Shown here: positions 6,808 to 15,406 of the stretch, piece by piece
How the letters are laid out: every line of letters starts with the position of its first letter
How positions within the stretch are numbered: the stretch's first letter is position 1
NCBI RefSeq assembly: GCF_030864005.1
Contig: NZ_CP132976.1
Span: 496,001-560,000 of the forward strand
Length of the DNA: 64,000 nt
Reading direction: 5' to 3'
Source of the DNA: Achromobacter seleniivolatilans
Lineage (GTDB): Bacteria; Pseudomonadota; Gammaproteobacteria; Burkholderiales; Burkholderiaceae_B
Position numbers and translations under genes: made by a program
Notes under the pieces: generated by a model
The model's database searches: none
What the model saw: the letters and a program-made list of their open reading frames with translations, nothing else
Told to the model about the DNA's origin: nothing

Positions 6808-8490
6808 TCAACATGGCTGTGCTGTCTGAGACGCTTCCTTCAACTCCCATCCTGCCTTCCCCCCCCACATCAACCGATGCGTCGGCGCAATCGCCGCCAG
6901 AAAATCCATATCGTGCGACACCACCACCATCGCACCCGGATACTCCTTCAGCGCACCCTCCAACGCTTCCGCCGATGCGATATCCAGATGGTTCGTCGGT
7001 TCATCCAGCAGCAGTAATTGCGCAGGCTGTCTACGCCACAACGCGCAGGCTAGGGCCGCCTTGATGCGTTCGCCGCCACTCATCGCCGCCGCTGGCGTAT
7101 CGACCACCGCTGGTCCCAATCCCAGCAATGCCAGGCGGCTGCGTAGTTCACCTTGTGGCAAGGATGCGCCGAGCGCATCCAAGGTCTGCAACAACGATTG
7201 ATCTGCCGGCAGCCCCGCCGCCCGTTGATCCAGCATCGCCGTGGGGACGCGGACGTCGCAAACACCCTGCCGTGCGTTCAACTCACCCGCCAACATCGCT
7301 AACAAGGTGCTTTTTCCGCATCCATTCGGTCCGTGAATCGCCAGCCGGAAGGGGCCGGACAGGCTTAACGTCAAGGGCTGCGCTTTGGATGGATAGGGCG
7401 GCATCGCGTCTTCCAGATGCAAGACTCGCCGCCCTCTGGGGACTGCCGTTTCCGGCAGGGCCAGGGCTATGGGCGGCATTGCTGCCACACGCGCTGCGGC
7501 TAGTTTGACGGCGTCATCCAATGCCGCACCAGTTTGCTGACGCCGCAGGCGTTCGCGCCCGGCGTGGCCTTCGGCGTTGTTTTTCTTCATGCCCAGCAAG
7601 ATGGGCGCTTGGTTGGAGTCGCGAGCTTGGCGGGCGTTGCGGGCGCTGCGTTGTTGTTGCGCATCGTATTGTTGCCGCAGTGCGCGCAAGCCAGATGCGC
7701 GTTCGTTGCGGGCATGGGCCAGCGCGGCGTTGGCGGCGGCGTCGCGCAGGTCGCGTTGAGTCCGGTAGGCGCTGTAGTTGCCGGGATGGCCGCTGAGCTT
7801 GCCGCGCTCTAATTCGACGATATGGGACATGGCGTCGAGCAACGTGCGATCGTGGCTGACGACGATCAGGCCACCGCGCCAGTTGCTGATTTTTTCCATG
7901 AGCCAACTGCGCGCGCGGGTGTCCAAGTGATTGCTGGGTTCGTCCAGGAGCAAGCCGTCCGACCCTTGCAGCAGAGCGCCGGCGAGCGCTACGCGGGTCA
8001 GCTCGCCACCGCTTGCCGCGCTGGCGGGATGGTCGGGCGGCCAAGCTGGCAAGCCTGCGTCGGCAAGCATTCGGACCCAGTCGTCATGAATCAGCCAATG
8101 ACCATCGGCCAGATCGAAATCCGTTTGATTGGCGCTTCCTGCTTCGATGTTGGACAAGGCGCGCAGGATGGCGCCGATGCCAGCGACATCGGCCAGCGTG
8201 CAGCCGGGCTCAACGGTTTGGGTTTGGGGTACGTAGGCAATGTGCCCATGGCGCCCGACGCGGCCAGCTAGTGCGGGCAGGTTGCCGTGCAATATGCGCA
8301 GCAGTACGGACTTGCCTGCGCCGTTGCGGCCGATCAGTCCGTGGCGGGTCGCGCCGAAATCGTGGCTGACGCTATCCAGCAGAACACGGCCGTCCGGCAG
8401 CGCGTAGCTGACGTGGTGCAAGCTGATGAAGGGAGCAGCCGAGGGCGGCTGTGAATGCGCCTGATACGGCGCGTACGAAGACTGGGCCAT
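6808..8490 (-). CDS. ABC-F family ATPase (duplicated ABC ATP-binding protein)
   Basis: The product of about 560 residues has two ABC nucleotide-binding domains and no membrane segments. The first has Walker A GRNGAGKS, signature SGGELTRVALAGALL and Walker B LLLDEPSNHLD. The second has GPNGCGKS, signature MSGGERIKAALACALW and LLLLDEPTNHLD. An Arg/Gln/Ala-rich linker (QQYDAQQQRSARNARQARDS) joins them, as in the Uup/YheS group. ABC-F proteins act on ribosomes rather than transport; some give antibiotic resistance, which cannot be told here. The start was set at MAQSS (8490), preceded by a GGAG ribosome site; an in-frame upstream ATG at 8535 lengthens the tail without conserved sequence. The gene stands alone on the minus strand. 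Confidence 0.85.
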   Translation of the reverse strand: MAQSSYAPYQAHSQPPSAAPFISLHHVSYALPDGRVLLDSVSHDFGATRHGLIGRNGAGKSVLLRILHGNLPALAGRVGRHGHIAYVPQTQTVEPGCTLADVAGIGAILRALSNIEAGSANQTDFDLADGHWLIHDDWVRMLADAGLPAWPPDHPASAASGGELTRVALAGALLQGSDGLLLDEPSNHLDTRARSWLMEKISNWRGGLIVVSHDRTLLDAMSHIVELERGKLSGHPGNYSAYRTQRDLRDAAANAALAHARNERASGLRALRQQYDAQQQRSARNARQARDSNQAPILLGMKKNNAEGHAGRERLRRQQTGAALDDAVKLAAARVAAMPPIALALPETAVPRGRRVLHLEDAMPPYPSKAQPLTLSLSGPFRLAIHGPNGCGKSTLLAMLAGELNARQGVCDVRVPTAMLDQRAAGLPADQSLLQTLDALGASLPQGELRSRLALLGLGPAVVDTPAAAMSGGERIKAALACALWRRQPAQLLLLDEPTNHLDIASAEALEGALKEYPGAMVVVSHDMDFLAAIAPTHRLMWGGKAGWELKEASQTAQPC

Positions 8491-8666
8491 GGAAAGCTCT
8501 CCGGGTCGATGAGACGCCTTGCACGCATAGGGCAAGGAGGATCAGGGGGAGGGCTTAAAGAATCATGGCCTTGCGGATCTCCGTGGCGGGATGAATGGAC
8601 TGTTCGAACGAGGCTGCGCAGGAAAGTTCCCACGAGGAGCGGGTTGGGCGGCCAGGCAGAAGAATA

Positions 8667-9152
8667 TCAGCCCTCTAGCATCCGAAGATCGGGCGGCCGG
8701 TTTTCTATTATTGCTTCCATGCTGAAGAACCCGGTCACGGTCGACAGCTCAAAATCCGTGATCAGCTTTTGGTAGAAGCGGTCATAGCCCGCCATGCCAC
8801 GGCAAACCACTTTGATCAGGTAATCCCAGTCGCCGCCGATACGATAGAACTCGGTCACCTCGGGCAAGCGTTCAACATGCTGGCGAAATCCGTCGGCCCA
8901 GACTTTGGCGTGGTGGCTGGTGCGGATCATGACAAACACGGTCAGATCAAGGCCCAGCGCAGCCAGACTGACCTCGGCGCGCGTGCCACGGATGATGCCG
9001 CAGGCGTTCAAGCGCTGAAGCCTGCGCCAGCAGGCGTTTTGCGACAAACCCACCCGGTCGGCGAGCTCGCGCTGAGACAGCGCGCCATCTTTTTGCAGAC
9101 AGGAAATAATACTTAGATCAAGTTTGTCTATTTTTTCCATGGATTCGATCAT
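8667..9152 (-). CDS. Lrp/AsnC-family transcriptional regulator
   Basis: With the start at MIESMEKIDKLD (9152; a second ATG at 9140) the protein has 161 residues, normal for the family. The N-terminal winged HTH reads DLSIISCLQKDGALSQRELA and VGLSQNACWRRLQRL. The C-terminal half has the RAM ligand-binding fold (TVFVMIRTSHHAKVWADGFR, EVTEFYRIGGDWDYLIKVVC). It is divergent from the PLP-dependent enzyme gene at 9249, with a perfect palindrome between them. By analogy with Lrp-type regulators it probably senses an amino acid and controls the divergent gene. Confidence 0.9.
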   Translation of the reverse strand: MIESMEKIDKLDLSIISCLQKDGALSQRELADRVGLSQNACWRRLQRLNACGIIRGTRAEVSLAALGLDLTVFVMIRTSHHAKVWADGFRQHVERLPEVTEFYRIGGDWDYLIKVVCRGMAGYDRFYQKLITDFELSTVTGFFSMEAIIENRPPDLRMLEG

Positions 9153-9216
9153 TTGATCTGTTTTTGCGTATTTTTGGCAAAATTTCGGTGATGTTTCATG
9201 TTGGCATCCATCGTAT

Positions 9217-9232
9217 GATATTTCGGAATATC
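9217..9232. promoter_or_regulatory. Candidate Lrp-type operator palindrome
   Basis: GATATT-TCGG-AATATC is a perfect 6-4-6 inverted repeat in the 96-bp region between the divergent Lrp gene and the PLP-enzyme gene, 16 bases upstream of the latter's ATG. Position and symmetry suit a local regulator's binding site. Confidence 0.5.
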
Positions 9233-9248
9233 TCGGAACAAGCATCAC

Positions 9249-10724
9249 ATGAATACGCCCACCGCCACGACCAGCCCTTTGCAGCAATTTCAAGACAGCC
9301 TGAAAACCGGCGATGCCGCAGCCGCGCTCGCCGAAGGTCTTGTCGGCAAAGATGCCTTCATCGACGGCCCCTTTGGTCAAAAGCCGCTGGTCTACGCCGA
9401 CTACGTCGCATCAGGCCGGGCGCTCATGCAGGTCGAGCGCTTTGTTCTGGAACAAGTGCTTCCGTATTACGCCAACTCGCATACCGAGGCGTCCTACTGC
9501 GGTGGTTTCATTACGCGCTTGCGCCGCGAGGCGCGCGCTACTGTCGCCCGTTGTTGCGGCGCGGATGAAGACCATGCGGTAATTTTTGCGGGGTCGGGCG
9601 CGACGGCGGGTATCAACAGACTGGTGCATCTGTTTGGCGTGCATGCGGCGATTGCGGCGGGCCGGAAAGTCCGCGTGATCATTGGTCCGTACGAACATCA
9701 TTCGAATATCTTGCCCTGGCGCGAGTGCGGCGCCGAGATCATCGAAGTCGCCGAAAGCGCAGAAGGCGGTCCCGATATGGCCGAGCTGGCCACGGCGCTG
9801 AAAGCCTCGGACGATACGCTGGTCATCTGCGCGCTGTCGGCCGCTTCTAACGTGACCGGAATTGTGGCCGATGTTCCCGCCATTACCCGGTTGGTCAAAC
9901 GATCGGGCGCCAAAATGTTGTGGGACTACGCGGGCGGCGCACCTTATCTGTCTATCCAGATGTCGCCTGCCGCAGATGCGCAGATCGACGCCATCGTTTT
10001 CTCACCCCACAAGTTCATCGGCGGCCCAGGCGCATCGGGCGTGCTGATCGTGCGCCGCGACGCCGTGGTCGGCACGACGCCGACCTGGCCGGGCGGCGGC
10101 ACCGTCAAGTTCGTTTCCCCAGTAGGCCACGATTACAGCGCCAGTCTTGAATCCCGCGAAGAGGCCGGCACGCCTAACGTCATCGGTGACATTCGTGCGG
10201 CATTGGTTCTGCTGGTGAAGGAAGCCTTGGGCGCTGAATTCATGCAGCAGCGCAATGACCATTTTGTGCAGCGGGCGCTCGCCGCATGGAAGGGCTCGGA
10301 ACAGCTGGAACTGCTGGGGTCGTTGACGGCCATTCGCCTGCCGATCTTCTCGTTCCGTGTGCGCAACGGCAAGGGCGGTTTTGTGCATCAGCAGTTGGTG
10401 ACGCGTATGTTGAGCGACCGGTTCGGCATTCAGGCGCGTGGCGGCTGCGCCTGCGCTGGGCCTTATGTCCATCGCCTGTTGGACATAGACGCGGATCAGT
10501 CATTGCAAATGCGGAAGGCCATTCTGGACGGCCGCGAAATCGAAAAACCCGGTTTTGTGCGCTTGAATTTCAGCGCTCTGCTGTCGGACGCCAAGGCCGA
10601 TTTCATTTTGGAATCGGTGCTTGCGCTGGCGGCTGATGCCACCGACTTCGAGTGCCTCTACGGATTCGATCCCAGTCGCGCCATCTTCTTTCCGCAACCT
10701 GCGGAACTGGCCGCTGTTGCCTGA
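9249..10724 (+). CDS. Class V aminotransferase-fold PLP-dependent enzyme (cysteine desulfurase-like)
   Basis: This 491-residue enzyme has the NifS/SufS-type fold. The signatures are ASYCGGFITRLRREAR, GSGATAGINRL for cofactor phosphate binding, YEHHSNILPWRE for the ring-stacking His, WDYAGGAPYLS for the Asp, and the lysine motif VFSPHKFIGGPGASG (Schiff-base Lys). Near the C-terminus GGCACAGPYVHRLLDID puts Cys residues where cysteine desulfurases carry their active Cys. At 491 residues it is longer than IscS or SufS (about 400), so the substrate may differ, for instance another amino acid lyase or epimerase. It is divergent from an Lrp-type regulator, which suggests amino-acid-responsive control. 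Confidence 0.85.
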   Translation: MNTPTATTSPLQQFQDSLKTGDAAAALAEGLVGKDAFIDGPFGQKPLVYADYVASGRALMQVERFVLEQVLPYYANSHTEASYCGGFITRLRREARATVARCCGADEDHAVIFAGSGATAGINRLVHLFGVHAAIAAGRKVRVIIGPYEHHSNILPWRECGAEIIEVAESAEGGPDMAELATALKASDDTLVICALSAASNVTGIVADVPAITRLVKRSGAKMLWDYAGGAPYLSIQMSPAADAQIDAIVFSPHKFIGGPGASGVLIVRRDAVVGTTPTWPGGGTVKFVSPVGHDYSASLESREEAGTPNVIGDIRAALVLLVKEALGAEFMQQRNDHFVQRALAAWKGSEQLELLGSLTAIRLPIFSFRVRNGKGGFVHQQLVTRMLSDRFGIQARGGCACAGPYVHRLLDIDADQSLQMRKAILDGREIEKPGFVRLNFSALLSDAKADFILESVLALAADATDFECLYGFDPSRAIFFPQPAELAAVA

Positions 10725-10736
10725 TGCGTTCTTGAA

Positions 10737-10773
10737 TGCCGCCGCCCCCGTGCAGTTTGGGGCGTCGGCGGCA
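10737..10773. terminator. Hairpin between convergent genes
   Basis: TGCCGCCG with an inner C tract pairs with GGGG and CGGCGGCA to form a GC-rich stem just after the PLP-enzyme stop and just before the end of the opposing gene. There is no clear T tract, so termination is inferred from position. Confidence 0.4.
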
Positions 10774-10779
10774 ACGCCG

Positions 10780-11148
10780 TCAGTCTTTCATATGCCGGCC
10801 GCAGGTGCGTATCCACGAGGCTTTCAGATCGGTAAGTTCGTCCGATGCCTGACTGAGCGTGCGCACGACTTGGTCCGAGAATGTGGCGCCCTTGCGGCGG
10901 CACGCTTCGAAGTCGTCGCTAAGCGCAAAACGCGCGTCCAGAAGATCCAGGCGGCCCTGGCATAGCTCCCGGTTCAGCAGTAGATCATTTGCCGCTTCCC
11001 GCGTGCGCTGTAAATCCTGCGCCTGCTTGACGCTGGCCAGCCCGGCATTCACCTGGGCCACGCAATCGTCGTCGGCGTGGGCAGACCCGCCTGCAAAGGC
11101 GGCGATGATCAGTAGGGCGGCCAGGGGCCGTCGGTGTATTGCTGCCAT
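10780..11148 (-). CDS. Small secreted protein of unknown function
   Basis: From the ATG at 11148 the 122-residue protein has a signal peptide (RRPLAALLIIAAFAGGSAHA, cleavage before DDDC). The mature part is a largely helical domain of about 95 residues with four cysteines (DDDC, RELCQG, FEACRRK, IRTCGRH), suggesting two periplasmic disulfides. The longer frame upstream would precede the signal peptide and was rejected. No family is recognised. It converges on the PLP-enzyme gene and stands alone. Confidence 0.65.
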   Translation of the reverse strand: MAAIHRRPLAALLIIAAFAGGSAHADDDCVAQVNAGLASVKQAQDLQRTREAANDLLLNRELCQGRLDLLDARFALSDDFEACRRKGATFSDQVVRTLSQASDELTDLKASWIRTCGRHMKD

Positions 11149-11388
11149 GCGGAAAACCTTGGTGGTGCGCTTAGAAAGGATTGCATCATAACTGCTGTGA
11201 AAACGCGGCCGCCGATGTTGCGGCGCGGGGTCTTCCACAGCATGGAAAACCAGTATGGCAAATCGCTTGAACGCGTCTACCATCGCTAACAGGTCAACGA
11301 TTTCAAAGATCCAACCCCCCAGGGAATTGGACGAAAAACCGGCTGAAGTTCTGTTTTATCAACACGTTACGTTGGAGATGAAAGAGAC

Positions 11389-12618
11389 ATGGCGAACACG
11401 CTTATCAAGGTCGATCTGGAGCAGTCCCCGTACGAAAACAAACAGATTCATAACCGATGGCACCCAGACATTCCAATGGCTGTGTGGGTAAAGCCGGGCG
11501 ATGATTTCGTGCTGGAAACCTACGACTGGACCGGTGGGGCGATCAAGAACGACGACAGCGCGGATGACGTGCGCGATGTGGATCTTTCCACGGTGCACTT
11601 TCTGTCTGGGCCGGTCGGTGTCGAAGGCGCCGAGCCCGGTGATTTGCTGGTAGTGGATCTGCTGGATATCGGCGCCAAGGCCGACAGTCTGTGGGGCTTT
11701 AATGGTTTCTTCAGCCGCAATAACGGCGGTGGTTTTCTGACCGAACATTTTCCGCATGCGCAGAAATCCATTTGGGATTTCCATGGCATGTTCACATCGT
11801 CGCGGCACATCCCTGGCGTCAACTTTGCGGGTCTGATTCATCCTGGCCTGATCGGCTGCCTGCCGGACAAGAAGCTGTTGGACACCTGGAACCGTCGCGA
11901 ACAGGCGCTGATCGACACCAATCCCAACCGCGTGCCGCCGCTGGCGAATCCGCCCGCGCCCAAGACGGCGCACATGGGCGCGTTACAAGGCGCTGACCGC
12001 GATAAGGCTGCGGGTGAAGGCGCACGCACGGTGCCGCCACGCGAGCACGGCGGCAACTGCGACATCAAGGACCTGTCGCGCGGCGCCCGCGTGTTTTTTC
12101 CGGTCTATGTGAAGGGCGGCGGGCTGTCGGTGGGCGATTTGCACTTTTCGCAAGGCGATGGCGAGATCACTTTCTGCGGCGCCATAGAAATGGCGGGCTG
12201 GGTGCATATGCGCGTATCGCTGATCAAGGGCGGGATGGAAAAGTACGCGATCAAGAATCCGATCTTCAAGCCCAGTCCGATCACGCCTGCCTACAAGGAC
12301 TACCTGATCTTTGAAGGAATTTCGGTGGATGAAACGGGCAAGCAGCACTACCTGGATGTGAACGTCGCGTATCGGCAGGCCTGCCTGAATGCCATTGAAT
12401 ACCTGAAGAAATTCGGCTATTCCGGCGCGCAGGCCTACTCGTTGCTGGGTTGCGCGCCGGTGCAAGGGCACATCAGCGGCGTGGTGGATATTCCCAACTC
12501 TTGCGCAACGCTCTGGCTGCCGACCGAGATTTTCGACTTCGACATTCAGCCTTCTGCGGCTGGGCCCATCAAGCATATCAAGGGCGATGTCGATCTGCCC
12601 TTGTCACGCGACCGATAG
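11389..12618 (+). CDS. fmdA: Formamidase (acetamidase/formamidase family)
   Basis: The 409-residue product matches the acetamidase/formamidase family along its length. Visible features are the N-terminal IKVDLEQSPYENKQIHNRWH, the central HIPGVNFAGLIHPGLIGCLP, REHGGNCDIKDLSRGARVFF (His and Asp thought to bind metal), and the C-terminal YSLLGCAPVQGHISGVVDIP. Formamidase hydrolyses formamide to ammonia and formate in the cytoplasm, giving nitrogen. The length agrees with known FmdA (about 405 residues). A GAAAGAGA ribosome site precedes the ATG. The zinc-ribbon gene fmdB follows after 11 bases, the classical pairing. Confidence 0.92.
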   Translation: MANTLIKVDLEQSPYENKQIHNRWHPDIPMAVWVKPGDDFVLETYDWTGGAIKNDDSADDVRDVDLSTVHFLSGPVGVEGAEPGDLLVVDLLDIGAKADSLWGFNGFFSRNNGGGFLTEHFPHAQKSIWDFHGMFTSSRHIPGVNFAGLIHPGLIGCLPDKKLLDTWNRREQALIDTNPNRVPPLANPPAPKTAHMGALQGADRDKAAGEGARTVPPREHGGNCDIKDLSRGARVFFPVYVKGGGLSVGDLHFSQGDGEITFCGAIEMAGWVHMRVSLIKGGMEKYAIKNPIFKPSPITPAYKDYLIFEGISVDETGKQHYLDVNVAYRQACLNAIEYLKKFGYSGAQAYSLLGCAPVQGHISGVVDIPNSCATLWLPTEIFDFDIQPSAAGPIKHIKGDVDLPLSRDR

Positions 12619-12629
12619 GAGGCAGCACG

Positions 12630-12962
12630 ATGCCCATGTATGACTACGCATGCGCCGAATGCGGTGAGTTCGCGGCCCTGCGGCCGTTGGCTCAGTGGCG
12701 TGATCCGGCCGCTTGCCCGCAATGCGGCGCAATGTCTGACCGGATCATCGGCGGCGCACCCGCGATATCCGCGTTGTCTTCCGCCGTGAATCGGGCGCAT
12801 GCGGTCAACGAGCGCAGCGCGAACGAGCCGCGCAGCTCGCGTAGCGGCCATGGCATGAACTGCGGATGTTGTTCAGGCGGGCGCAAGTCCGGCAAGACCC
12901 GCACCACTCAGGACGGGGCAAAATCATTCGCGGGCGCACGGCCATGGATGATCAGCCATTGA
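12630..12962 (+). CDS. fmdB: FmdB-family zinc-ribbon protein
   Basis: The 110-residue protein begins MPMYDYACAECGEF. It holds two CxxC knuckles (CAEC and CPQC) that form the zinc ribbon of the FmdB/CxxC-CxxC-SSSS family. The C-terminal half is low-complexity Ser/Arg/Gly with a further CGCCSGG cluster. FmdB was described as regulating formamidase expression; its mechanism is unsettled. The start at 12630 has a good AGGAGG site (12617-12622). It is clearly co-transcribed with fmdA and ends before a bidirectional terminator. Confidence 0.85.
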   Translation: MPMYDYACAECGEFAALRPLAQWRDPAACPQCGAMSDRIIGGAPAISALSSAVNRAHAVNERSANEPRSSRSGHGMNCGCCSGGRKSGKTRTTQDGAKSFAGARPWMISH

Positions 12963-12989
12963 TCGCAACACTGTGAAGCAATGAAAAAA

Positions 12990-13013
12990 GGGGCTGCATA
13001 TGAATGCAGCCCC
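12990..13013. terminator. Bidirectional intrinsic terminator
   Basis: GGGGCTGCAT-ATGA-ATGCAGCCCC forms a perfect 10-bp stem. On the minus strand it is followed by six U, so it terminates the substrate-binding-protein gene well; on the plus strand the U tract is weaker. It lies between the convergent fmdB and 13042 genes. Confidence 0.85.
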
Positions 13014-13041
13014 CTAGCTTTACTTGGTCCTGCGCGGCGCG

Positions 13042-13779
13042 TCAGGCTTCCAGCGGCGCAACTGCTGCGCCCTGAATCTTGTGGCGCGCAAGCGCCTCGG
13101 CCACAAAGCCTGATTTCTTCATGGCTTCGACGTAGGCGGCCAGGTAGGCGCTGGCTTTGGCGCCGCGGCTTTTGGGTACGCCCATGGCTTGGCGGATCAG
13201 CATGAAATGGCCATCCAGCAGCCGCAGTCCGCCCAGGCGCTGGGCGTCGGCTTGCAACTGCTGCTTCACCCCGGCAGCCACTTCCATCTTCTCTTGTACG
13301 AACGTGTCCACGACGGCGGGTGAGGTGGGGGCGCGGAAGATTTCCGCCTGCTTCAATTCACGGGTCAGGTAAAGGTCATAGGCGCTGCCCTTGCCGACCA
13401 CCACGCGCAGGCCCTTGCTGTCGACTTCGTCCATGCTGGTTATGGGGGAGTCATCACGCACCAGATACGCCCCTTCGATCACGACATAGGGCGCGGTAAA
13501 GGCGATCTGTTCGCCGCGCAGCGGGTCGATGGCAAAGAAGCCTACATCTGCTTGTTCAGCGGCGACTGCGTTGACGGATTCTCCGGCGGACTTGAACACC
13601 ACCAGTTCCAGTTTCACGTCCAGGCGGCGCGCCAGCTCCGTTGCCAGATCCACCGATACGCCGCCGGGCTGGCCGGTGGCGGGATCGGTGTTGGCCAGGA
13701 TGGGGTTGCCCAGGTTGATGGACGCGCGCAGCGTGCCGGTCGGGGCGAAGGCGGATAGCAGCTCGTGATCGGTCTTCAT
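13042..13779 (-). CDS. Solute-binding family 3 protein lacking a signal peptide
   Basis: The 245-residue protein has the fold of amino-acid ABC-transporter binding proteins: LRASINLGNPILANTDPATG, GVSVDLATELARRLDVKLEL, AEQADVGFFAIDPLRGEQIAFTAPY and the hinge/second-lobe segment LRVVVGKGSAYDLYLTREL. Yet it starts MKTDHELLSAFAPTG with no hydrophobic signal. No in-frame upstream start would add one before the 81-bp gap to the next gene. There is no permease or ATPase gene nearby. It may act as a cytoplasmic ligand-binding protein or be an orphan that lost export. Confidence 0.8.
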   Translation of the reverse strand: MKTDHELLSAFAPTGTLRASINLGNPILANTDPATGQPGGVSVDLATELARRLDVKLELVVFKSAGESVNAVAAEQADVGFFAIDPLRGEQIAFTAPYVVIEGAYLVRDDSPITSMDEVDSKGLRVVVGKGSAYDLYLTRELKQAEIFRAPTSPAVVDTFVQEKMEVAAGVKQQLQADAQRLGGLRLLDGHFMLIRQAMGVPKSRGAKASAYLAAYVEAMKKSGFVAEALARHKIQGAAVAPLEA

Positions 13780-13860
13780 GACTTCCTTGGGGTGGAACCG
13801 CGCCGCAGGGCGCGGACAATGCTGAAAGAATAGCCGGAAAGCCCAGAGCGGCGCGACCCG

Positions 13861-14286
13861 CTATTGCGCGCGGCGCAAGACGTAATGCGGGGCGAGCGGA
13901 CCGGTCGGGCGGGTGCCGTCGCGATACAGCATGGTCACCTGGTTTTCGCCAACGAAATAGCGTTGGCTGTCGCCTGCGGCGTCCAGCCGGATGGTGCTGC
14001 CATCGGATTCCCAGCTGAAGGTGCCGGTGACGATCTCGGGTTGCGGCTCACGGTCCAGATACTGCGTCAGGCGTTCGTAGCGGTCGCCCTTTTGCAGGGT
14101 CAGGCGCGTCTTGATGCCGGGGCAGTCGGCGCAGGGCAGCGTGCCAGCGTAGCTGCCGGGCCAGTCTAGCGAGGTGCGAGCGGTGTGACCGTCTGCGGGC
14201 GCGTCGCGCGCATTGTTGGATTTGAAGGGGGCGCAGCCGGCAAGCAAGGCAAGGCTCAGGGTGCAGGTCAGGGTGGTTTTCATCAT
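13861..14286 (-). CDS. NlpE-like copper-resistance/envelope-stress lipoprotein
   Basis: The protein starts at one of two adjacent ATGs (14286, 14283) and has a lipoprotein signal with lipobox LLAGC, so about 141 residues anchored in the outer membrane. The mature part carries the NlpE N-terminal domain: SYAGTLPCADCPGIKTRLTL with its CxxC, then YLDREPQPEIVTGTFSWESD and QVTMLYRDGTRPTGPLAPHY. In E. coli NlpE the CxxC monitors redox and copper stress and signals to Cpx. This protein has only that domain and lacks the C-terminal OB-like part. It sits alone between unrelated genes. Confidence 0.75.
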   Translation of the reverse strand: MMKTTLTCTLSLALLAGCAPFKSNNARDAPADGHTARTSLDWPGSYAGTLPCADCPGIKTRLTLQKGDRYERLTQYLDREPQPEIVTGTFSWESDGSTIRLDAAGDSQRYFVGENQVTMLYRDGTRPTGPLAPHYVLRRAQ

Positions 14287-14443
14287 GGCGAGCTCCTGTT
14301 TAATAAACGCGTTCACGATACGGACAGTACCAGACCCATGCTGAAACGGGATGTAAGGCAGAGCGTGCTGATTCCATCACGCCAAGGCGTACAGACCGGC
14401 GGTATCGTGGGGTAGACTCTTTTCCAAATTCATCGGGACAGCC

Positions 14444-14995
14444 ATGACCACCGCTTTAATCGTGATCGACGTGCAACGCGCCTTGTTTGAAACGTCTCCG
14501 CCTCCGGCAGACGCTGCCAGTGTGGTGGCCCGCATCAACATGTTGGCCGATCGTGCGCGCGCCGCAGGCGTGCCGGTGATTTATGTGCACCACGAAAGCC
14601 CGGGCAGTGCGTTGGCCCACGGCCAGCCCGGCTGGGAGCTTGACCCACGCCTGACGCCTGCACAGGGCGATCTCCGCGTGCGTAAGACCACCCCTGATTC
14701 TTTTTTGCGCACGGCCTTGGGCCAGACGCTGTCCGATGCTGGCGTGACGCACTTGGTCATATGCGGCTACGCCACTGAGTTTTGCGTGGACACCACGGTG
14801 CGCCGTGCCGCTGGATTGGGGTTGCCGGTAACGCTGGCGGCCGATGCTCACACCACGCACGACAAACCCCATGCGCCGGGCGGGCAAATCCGTGCGCATC
14901 ACAATGCCACCTTGCCGGCCATTTCCAGTTTCGGCGTCAAGATTGAAGCGATCCCCGCCGCCGATATTATTTTTTCTGGTGGCACGGCGGGTTGA
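14444..14995 (+). CDS. Isochorismatase-family cysteine hydrolase
   Basis: The 183-residue protein has the complete catalytic triad of the family: Asp9 in ALIVIDVQRALF, Lys81 in RVRKTTPDSF and Cys114 in ICGYATEFCVDTTVRRA. The length is normal for nicotinamidase or N-carbamoylsarcosine-amidase-like members. Such enzymes hydrolyse amides or related bonds in the cytoplasm; the exact substrate cannot be read from the sequence. The DUF3820 gene follows 34 bases later on the same strand and may be co-transcribed. Confidence 0.88.
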   Translation: MTTALIVIDVQRALFETSPPPADAASVVARINMLADRARAAGVPVIYVHHESPGSALAHGQPGWELDPRLTPAQGDLRVRKTTPDSFLRTALGQTLSDAGVTHLVICGYATEFCVDTTVRRAAGLGLPVTLAADAHTTHDKPHAPGGQIRAHHNATLPAISSFGVKIEAIPAADIIFSGGTAG

Positions 14996-15029
14996 GCCGC
15001 ACCGATTAAAAACCGCATACCTGAGTCCG

Positions 15030-15254
15030 ATGGATCCTGAACTGCTTTCCCTGCTGGTGACCCGCGATATGCCGTTTGGCAAGTACAAAGGACGCCTGAT
15101 CGCCGATCTGCCCGGCCCTTATCTGGCTTGGTTCGCGCGCAAGGGTTTCCCGCCGGGCGAGCTGGGGCGGTTGCTGGCCCTGATGCACGAGCTTGACCAC
15201 AACGGCTTGTCTTCGTTACTGGCGCCGCTGCGTAAGTCCAAGCCGCGCGCGTGA
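15030..15254 (+). CDS. DUF3820-family small protein
   Basis: The 74-residue protein starting MDPELLSLLVTRDMPFGKYK has the family hallmarks MPFGKYKGRLIADLPGPYLAWFAR and GFPPGELGRLLALMHELDHN. DUF3820 proteins are common cytoplasmic proteins of unknown function. The ATG at 15030 follows the isochorismatase gene closely. The frame is open further upstream, but only across the end of that gene, so the short form was chosen. Confidence 0.8.
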   Translation: MDPELLSLLVTRDMPFGKYKGRLIADLPGPYLAWFARKGFPPGELGRLLALMHELDHNGLSSLLAPLRKSKPRA

Positions 15255-15406
15255 GCGGCATCGAAACGACGGGAAACAACTACGGCGGCAGTTGTAGCGT
15301 ATTGGCACGTTGCGGGGCCATGGCTGGCGCTACGATAGGGCGGCGCGCCCGGACGCAGCCATTGCGTTGCTGTACCAGGGCGCTTGCTCATTGAAGAGAG
15401 GTCGCC

